10,541 nucleotides of DNA from CAKSIW01 sp045576435 (GTDB taxonomy: Bacteria > Bacillota > Clostridia > Monoglobales > Monoglobaceae). Location: NCBI GenBank assembly GCA_045576435.1, contig JAZNGL010000095.1, positions 1-10,541 on the forward strand. The letters are read 5' to 3'. The notes below the pieces were generated by a model, which was not told the DNA's origin, did not search any database, and saw only the letters and a list, made by a program, of their open reading frames with translations. A program made the translations under genes and the position numbers. Positions within the stretch are counted from its first letter, which is position 1, and the number at the start of each line of letters is the position of its first letter. Below are positions 6,653 through 10,541 of this stretch, in pieces.

Positions 6653-6681
6653 ATATTAACATTTTTTCATTTTTTCGTCAA
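6653..6681 (-). promoter_or_regulatory. Sigma-A-type promoter of the five-enzyme operon
   Basis: On the minus strand: -35 TTGACG (6676-6681), 17-nt spacer, -10 TAATAT (6653-6658) preceded by TGT, giving an extended -10. Predicted transcription start is near 6646, with a leader of about 35 nt before the ATG at 6611. A short AT-rich inverted repeat (ATAATA at 6633-6638, TATTAT at 6647-6652) straddles the predicted start site and could be an operator, but AT-richness makes this weak. The -35 box begins only 15 nt after the MATE stop codon. Confidence 0.65.
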
Positions 6682-6695
6682 TACTTTACACCAAT

Positions 6696-8045
6696 TTAAT
6701 TCATATATTTCTCTTTAAGTTTCTTAAAAGATGGAAAATAGAAACAAAGTATTGTTATTATACTCAAAATCCATCCAACAGGCCAAACAAGATAAAGGAA
6801 TGTGAAATTGGGGCATAACGGGAACAAGACATATACCCAAACAAATCTGAGTGCACACATAAACAGAAACGTTGCAACAGTTGGAACAATCGGTTTTCCC
6901 ATACCTCTCATTGTTGCTCCCATAGCCTCATTTATTCCGCAAATAAAATATGTACTTGAGATAATAATCATTTTTTGTCTCGAATATTCAATAACTGCCG
7001 GATTATTGGTCATAAGAGATGAAAGTTGTCCCGAAAAGATTGCCGAAAGCATTCCAAAACTTGCACCAAATAAAGTGGTGATAAGCATTGTCTTTAAAAC
7101 AGACTCCTTCATTCTTTTTATGTTTCCCGCTCCAACATTTTGTGCCACATATGGCATAAGTGCAATCGCCGGAGCACAACTAATATGATAAAGAACCCCA
7201 TCAAACTGATTCGCAATAGAAATACCTGTTGTCGCATCTGCACCAAAGCTATTAACCGCCGCTGTTATAACAACATTAGCAAGTGAATAAAGAGCTTGCT
7301 GCAATCCTGCAGGAACACCTATAAAAAGAATTTGTTTAACCTCTCTAGAATAAAATCTTATTTTTTTTAAACTTATTTTAATAATACTTTTATCTTTAAT
7401 AATTGCCGCAAAAGATAAACCACATGAAAGTAAATTTGCAATAATTGTTGCAAAACCAACACCTTCAACCGAGGTATTAAAAGCTTTAATGAAAACGTAG
7501 TTTAAAACAATTTTCAAAACACCACTCAGCAATAAAAACTGCATTGGCTTTTTAGTATCACCTTTTGAACGAAGGATTGCTGCACAGAAGCTATATAGTA
7601 AAAGCGGAATAACCCCCACAAAATATAGTTTAAAATAAATAACCGCTTTTTTAAGAAGGCTCTCAGGACAATTTGTCATCACCAGAAAAGTTTCTGCAAA
7701 AATCACACCTATGATCGTCAGGAAAATTCCACCAACAACACCTAACATTATCGATGTTCCAACTGCTTTTTCTGTGCCTTCCGTGTCTTTTCCGCCAATG
7801 TGTCTTGCAATAATAACATTTGAGCCTGAGGAAATTCCTATAAAAAGTCCGGTAATTAAAGCTATCAATATTCCACATGCGCCAACCGCACCAACCGCAC
7901 TATCATCAACAAGATTTCCTAAAATTGTCATGTCAATTATAGTGAATAACGATTGTGCAACATTCATTACCATGATTGGGGCTGACATACGAAGAAGTCC
8001 CTTAAAAACCGAACCCGATAACATATTTACTTCTGTTTTTTTCAA
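6696..8045 (-). CDS. MATE-family multidrug/toxin exporter
   Basis: A 449-residue polytopic inner-membrane protein with about 12 hydrophobic segments and the two-lobed pseudo-repeat of MATE (NorM/DinF-type) transporters, which export cationic drugs or metabolites in exchange for Na+ or H+. P23 and D38 lie in the first helix region (S-A-P-I-M...I-D-M-T-I-L-G). The equivalent LRSKGDTKKP and MRGMGKPIVP loops mark the halves. Length is typical. Start choice: the leftmost possible start, GTG at 8054, overlaps the GAGGTG box at 8052-8057; a TTG at 8045 has 6-nt spacing and gives the sequence MKKTEVNML; the ATG seven codons later is too far from the box. It is the third gene of the transporter unit, 40 nt after the antiporter gene. 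It may export a pathway intermediate or toxic compound, but substrates of MATE proteins cannot be read from sequence. The exact start is less certain than the family. Confidence 0.92.
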   Translation of the reverse strand: MKKTEVNMLSGSVFKGLLRMSAPIMVMNVAQSLFTIIDMTILGNLVDDSAVGAVGACGILIALITGLFIGISSGSNVIIARHIGGKDTEGTEKAVGTSIMLGVVGGIFLTIIGVIFAETFLVMTNCPESLLKKAVIYFKLYFVGVIPLLLYSFCAAILRSKGDTKKPMQFLLLSGVLKIVLNYVFIKAFNTSVEGVGFATIIANLLSCGLSFAAIIKDKSIIKISLKKIRFYSREVKQILFIGVPAGLQQALYSLANVVITAAVNSFGADATTGISIANQFDGVLYHISCAPAIALMPYVAQNVGAGNIKRMKESVLKTMLITTLFGASFGMLSAIFSGQLSSLMTNNPAVIEYSRQKMIIISSTYFICGINEAMGATMRGMGKPIVPTVATFLFMCALRFVWVYVLFPLCPNFTFLYLVWPVGWILSIITILCFYFPSFKKLKEKYMN

Positions 8046-8051
8046 AACAAA

Positions 8052-8057
8052 CACCTC
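8052..8057 (-). promoter_or_regulatory. Ribosome binding site pointing to a TTG start
   Basis: GAGGTG on the minus strand. Its last three bases are the in-frame GTG at 8054, which therefore cannot be well placed as a start; the TTG at 8045 is 6 nt downstream and better placed. Confidence 0.6.
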
Positions 8058-8085
8058 TTTTAGATAGTCTTAATTATTTATTAAA

Positions 8086-9372
8086 TTAAATATTTCCCTT
8101 ATTCAACAAATTCTGCCTACGGTTTTTAACCTCTTCAGACATAGGCTTTATTTCGCCTGCAGCAGTAAGTGCCATTTTTGTAAACAGCGGACCAACAAGC
8201 TCATAAATCAAAACAGCAAAAAGCGTAATATTTCTAATCAATCCCCCCTGTTCACCGAGTTGCATTGCAGTTACACACATTCCAAGTGCAACACCTGCCT
8301 GAGGCAGAAGTGTGATACCGAGATATTTACAGATATCTGCTGAACACTTCGTGATTTTTGCACTAAAATATGTTCCAAAATATTTCCCCAAAGAACGAAA
8401 CACAATATAAACAACGCCTATTATAACAATTGCCATGTCAAGAAATACATTCAATTCCAAAGCCGCACCGCTCATAACAAAAAACACTGCAAAAAGTGGC
8501 GATGTCCATTTATCTGCAGCTCCCATAAGATTTTCAGAAAGCGGACAGATATTACAAAATATTGTTCCCATCATCATACAGGTGAGAAGTGATGAAAATC
8601 CAATATGTATTGTTCCAATTTCAAATTTAATTGAAGTCAATGCAACCGTTAGCATAACCAAACCAATTGTCAAGTTCAAACGATTAGTATTTGAATTAAA
8701 CAACTTTTCAAGATAAGTCAATATCCATCCCATTATTGCACCTAAAGCAAGCGATGCAACAATCTCAATAATTGGATTTATTATTATTGATGCAACATCA
8801 ACCGAACCAACTATCAAGCTCTTTGCAATACCAAACGATACAGCAAAAATAATCAAACCAACTGCATCATCAAGAGCAACAATCGGAAGCAAAAGTTTTG
8901 TTAAAGGTCCATTAGCTTTATATTGTTTGATAACCATCAATGTTGCTGCAGGTGCTGTTGCGGTTGCAATTGCGCCAAGTGTGATAAGTTGTGGAACAGA
9001 AAGCTTATCCGGCATTAAAATATGAATAGCATATAACGCCAAATCAACAAGAAGTGTTGCAGCCAAAGCTTGGAAAACACCAATCGCAAACGCTTGTTTT
9101 CCTGTTTTTTTAAGCTCCTCTTTTCTGAATTCACTACCAATTGAAAAAGCAATAAATCCAAGCGCAGCATCCGAAAGAATAGCAAGCTTGTTTACTTCAT
9201 CCATTGTCTGAAATCCAAAACTTTCAAGTTTTAACGCACCAATAAAATATGGTCCGATTAAAACGCCGGCAACAAGATATGATGTTACTGCAGGAAGCTT
9301 AAATATTTTAAAAATTCTTGTCATTAGCAATCCTGCAAGCAGAGCAACTGATACTGATAAAATTCCGTTCAT
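8086..9372 (-). CDS. CPA-type cation:proton antiporter
   Basis: A 428-residue membrane protein of the monovalent cation:proton antiporter family (PF00999 type, Kef/NapA-like). Hydrophobic helices run through nearly the whole length. Diagnostic motifs are the unwound-helix segment ATATAPAAT at 136-144 and the paired acidic residues D168-D169 in V-A-L-D-D-A-V-G, the ion- and proton-carrying site of electrogenic members. The SDAALGFIAFSIG segment (67-79) is also typical. No C-terminal RCK/TrkA-N domain follows; the protein ends in a short charged tail, so it lacks the ligand gating of KefB/KefC. It would exchange Na+ or K+ for H+ across the cytoplasmic membrane. The ribosome binding site is weak (AGAAGAG, purine-rich). 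It is the middle gene of the transporter unit, 39 nt after the AEC gene. Ion specificity is not determinable. Confidence 0.92.
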   Translation of the reverse strand: MNGILSVSVALLAGLLMTRIFKIFKLPAVTSYLVAGVLIGPYFIGALKLESFGFQTMDEVNKLAILSDAALGFIAFSIGSEFRKEELKKTGKQAFAIGVFQALAATLLVDLALYAIHILMPDKLSVPQLITLGAIATATAPAATLMVIKQYKANGPLTKLLLPIVALDDAVGLIIFAVSFGIAKSLIVGSVDVASIIINPIIEIVASLALGAIMGWILTYLEKLFNSNTNRLNLTIGLVMLTVALTSIKFEIGTIHIGFSSLLTCMMMGTIFCNICPLSENLMGAADKWTSPLFAVFFVMSGAALELNVFLDMAIVIIGVVYIVFRSLGKYFGTYFSAKITKCSADICKYLGITLLPQAGVALGMCVTAMQLGEQGGLIRNITLFAVLIYELVGPLFTKMALTAAGEIKPMSEEVKNRRQNLLNKGNI

Positions 9373-9411
9373 AATAAATTTTTCTCTTCTTTCTTTATGT
9401 AATATTATGTT

Positions 9412-10377
9412 TTATATCAAAACAAAAAGTACAAGGTACATGATAGGTATCATCGCAATAGCCAATGTATTTGAAATAACCGCCATAGATGCACCAGTCT
9501 TTGTGTTACCACCATACGCTGCAGGATAAACAATTGTGTTTAGTCCCAATGCTGAAGCAAAGCATATGAAAGCAAGCAACATGACATCTTCGTTTACACC
9601 AAAAATTTCAAGTCCAAAAACAATAATTGAAGGCAAAACAACTATCCTGATGATACTTGCAAAATATATTTTCTTGTTTTTTATTATTTCACCAAAATTA
9701 TATCCGCCTATAACAACACCTGTAATTACCATTGCGACTGGTCCCATGCAATCTCCCAGGTCAGAAAGCGCAGTTGATATAAAATCAGGAATGTATTCTT
9801 TAACATTAAGAAGGCCTGCTGCCATTCCTATCAAGAGAGCTATTGTTGGCGGTGTTAAAAGACCTTTTTTCATATTTTGTAAAAGTGAGTCTGAGTTTTT
9901 GGGTATCAAATTATATAACCCCCAGCTCCCGCACACTATTGATGGTAAAAAACAAAACAGCTGATATTTAAAAAACATATCACTTCCCCAAACACCAAGG
10001 ATTATGTAATTACCAAGATATCCATAATTTGCAAATGCCATTGCATATTTAAAGATATTTCTCTCATATGAAAGTTCAGAGGATTGCTTATAATTAGGAA
10101 CAAAAAGTCTTGATAAGGGATACGCCAAAACAACACTAAAAAGCGTAACCCCGCCTCCGTACAATATAAGTGGAAAACTTTCCTTAAATGTTTCAACATT
10201 ACATTTTGTCATTTGATTAAACAAGTTTAGCGCCGGTATAAGAAGATGCGTTTCAAGCTTAGAAAGAGTGGCGCCCGTATTTTCAGGAATTATTTCCTTT
10301 TTTCTCAAAAAGAATCCACAAACCACCAAAATAAACATAACCAACATTTGGTTCAATGTTAATCTGAAAATTTCCAC
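9412..10377 (-). CDS. AEC-family (auxin efflux carrier-type) permease
   Basis: A 321-residue membrane protein with about ten hydrophobic segments arranged as two sets of five around a hydrophilic centre (about residues 160-170), as in the AEC family (Mem_trans). Bacterial members carry malate, malonate or other organic acids, or are uncharacterised. Features seen: the N-terminal helix then L-R-K-K-E-I-I-P, the conserved L-I-P-A-L-N-L-F early motif (46-53), N-Y-G-Y-L-G-N in the middle and a Gly/Asn-rich C-terminal half ending in very hydrophobic helices. The start is GTG at 10377, placed 6 nt after a GGGGGG box at 10384-10389; an overlapping ATG at 10379 is in another frame and soon stops. It is the first gene of the transporter unit, right behind the strong promoter. 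It may move an organic or sugar acid used or made by the downstream enzymes; that link is inference. Confidence 0.9.
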   Translation of the reverse strand: MEIFRLTLNQMLVMFILVVCGFFLRKKEIIPENTGATLSKLETHLLIPALNLFNQMTKCNVETFKESFPLILYGGGVTLFSVVLAYPLSRLFVPNYKQSSELSYERNIFKYAMAFANYGYLGNYIILGVWGSDMFFKYQLFCFLPSIVCGSWGLYNLIPKNSDSLLQNMKKGLLTPPTIALLIGMAAGLLNVKEYIPDFISTALSDLGDCMGPVAMVITGVVIGGYNFGEIIKNKKIYFASIIRIVVLPSIIVFGLEIFGVNEDVMLLAFICFASALGLNTIVYPAAYGGNTKTGASMAVISNTLAIAMIPIMYLVLFVLI

Positions 10378-10383
10378 ATATAT

Positions 10384-10389
10384 CCCCCC
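10384..10389 (-). promoter_or_regulatory. Ribosome binding site for a GTG start
   Basis: A run of six G on the minus strand, 6 nt before the GTG at 10377. It is an unusual all-G box but the spacing is right, and no in-frame ATG lies nearby. Confidence 0.6.
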
Positions 10390-10408
10390 ATTTTATTACA
10401 CCTAGTGG

Positions 10409-10437
10409 ATTATATCACACCCACCAATAAATGTCAA
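10409..10437 (-). promoter_or_regulatory. Perfect consensus sigma-A promoter of the transporter unit
   Basis: On the minus strand: -35 TTGACA (10432-10437), exactly 17 nt, then -10 TATAAT (10409-10414) preceded by TGA, so an extended -10 is also present. Predicted transcription start is near 10402, giving a leader of about 25 nt before the GTG at 10377. A GTGG/CCAC inverted repeat brackets the -10 box and might bind a regulator, though four-base arms are weak evidence. Confidence 0.85.
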
Positions 10438-10541
10438 TAATAAAAGGTACAATTTTAACAAATATATTTATCATATCTCATCATTTTTTCACATAGAAAA
10501 CACCGAAGATAAATTGAACAGAACCAGTAAAAACGGACAAT
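10438..10541. other. Upstream flank with no supportable gene
   Basis: AT-rich sequence to the window edge. On the minus strand all three frames are open from the edge for 16-28 codons, one ending in TGA at 10481-10483 after a hydrophobic stretch that could be the tail of an upstream membrane protein. This is too short to call. No hairpin terminator is visible. Confidence 0.4.

Noticed and set aside
10481..10540. C-terminal tail of an upstream minus-strand membrane protein
   Set aside because: Nineteen open codons are not significant here, since the other two frames are also open from the edge. No start, domain or terminator is available to support it.

Overview
The window reads as chromosomal DNA of an anaerobic, low-GC Gram-positive bacterium, most likely of the Clostridia (Bacillota). 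The signs are AT-rich sequence (roughly 40% GC by eye), strong AGGAG-type ribosome binding sites, consensus sigma-A promoters, use of GTG and TTG starts, and an iron-sulfur/flavin enzyme of an anaerobic type. No species can be named from this. All nine genes lie on the minus strand, so transcription runs from high to low coordinates. No RNA gene, insertion sequence, CRISPR array or integration scar was seen.

Region 1 (about 10541 to 6696) is a membrane-transport unit: an AEC-family permease, a CPA-type cation:proton antiporter and a MATE-family exporter. Gaps are 39-40 nt. A perfect consensus promoter (TTGACA, 17 nt, TATAAT, with an extended TG) lies just upstream.

Region 2 (about 6681 to 261) is a second unit with its own promoter (TTGACG, 17 nt, TGtTAATAT). 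It encodes five soluble enzymes in this order: a divergent NagB-like sugar isomerase/deaminase, a Gfo/Idh/MocA oxidoreductase, a large fused flavin/iron-sulfur enzyme related to dihydropyrimidine dehydrogenase, a UxuB-like short-chain dehydrogenase (D-mannonate/fructuronate type) and an Ldh_2-family (malate/lactate/ureidoglycolate-type) dehydrogenase. Gaps are 10 to 30 nt and the unit ends in a hairpin terminator at 264-291. No terminator separates it from region 1, so some read-through from the transporter unit is likely.

Region 3 (1-176) is the 5' end of another Gfo/Idh/MocA oxidoreductase.

Together the second unit looks like a catabolic pathway for a sugar, sugar acid or glycoside-like compound, with several NAD(P)-linked oxidoreductases around an isomerase and one unusual multi-cofactor reductase; the substrate is not identifiable from sequence. 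The most unusual protein is the 826-residue fusion. It carries a PreA-like FMN barrel, then a PreT-like FAD/iron-sulfur module, then a ferredoxin tail, which is a different domain order from eukaryotic DPD. It keeps the apparent catalytic Cys, but most positions known to read uracil appear changed. The NagB-like protein likewise keeps the catalytic core but not the usual phosphate-binding loop. Both point to chemistry other than the database names they would normally receive.
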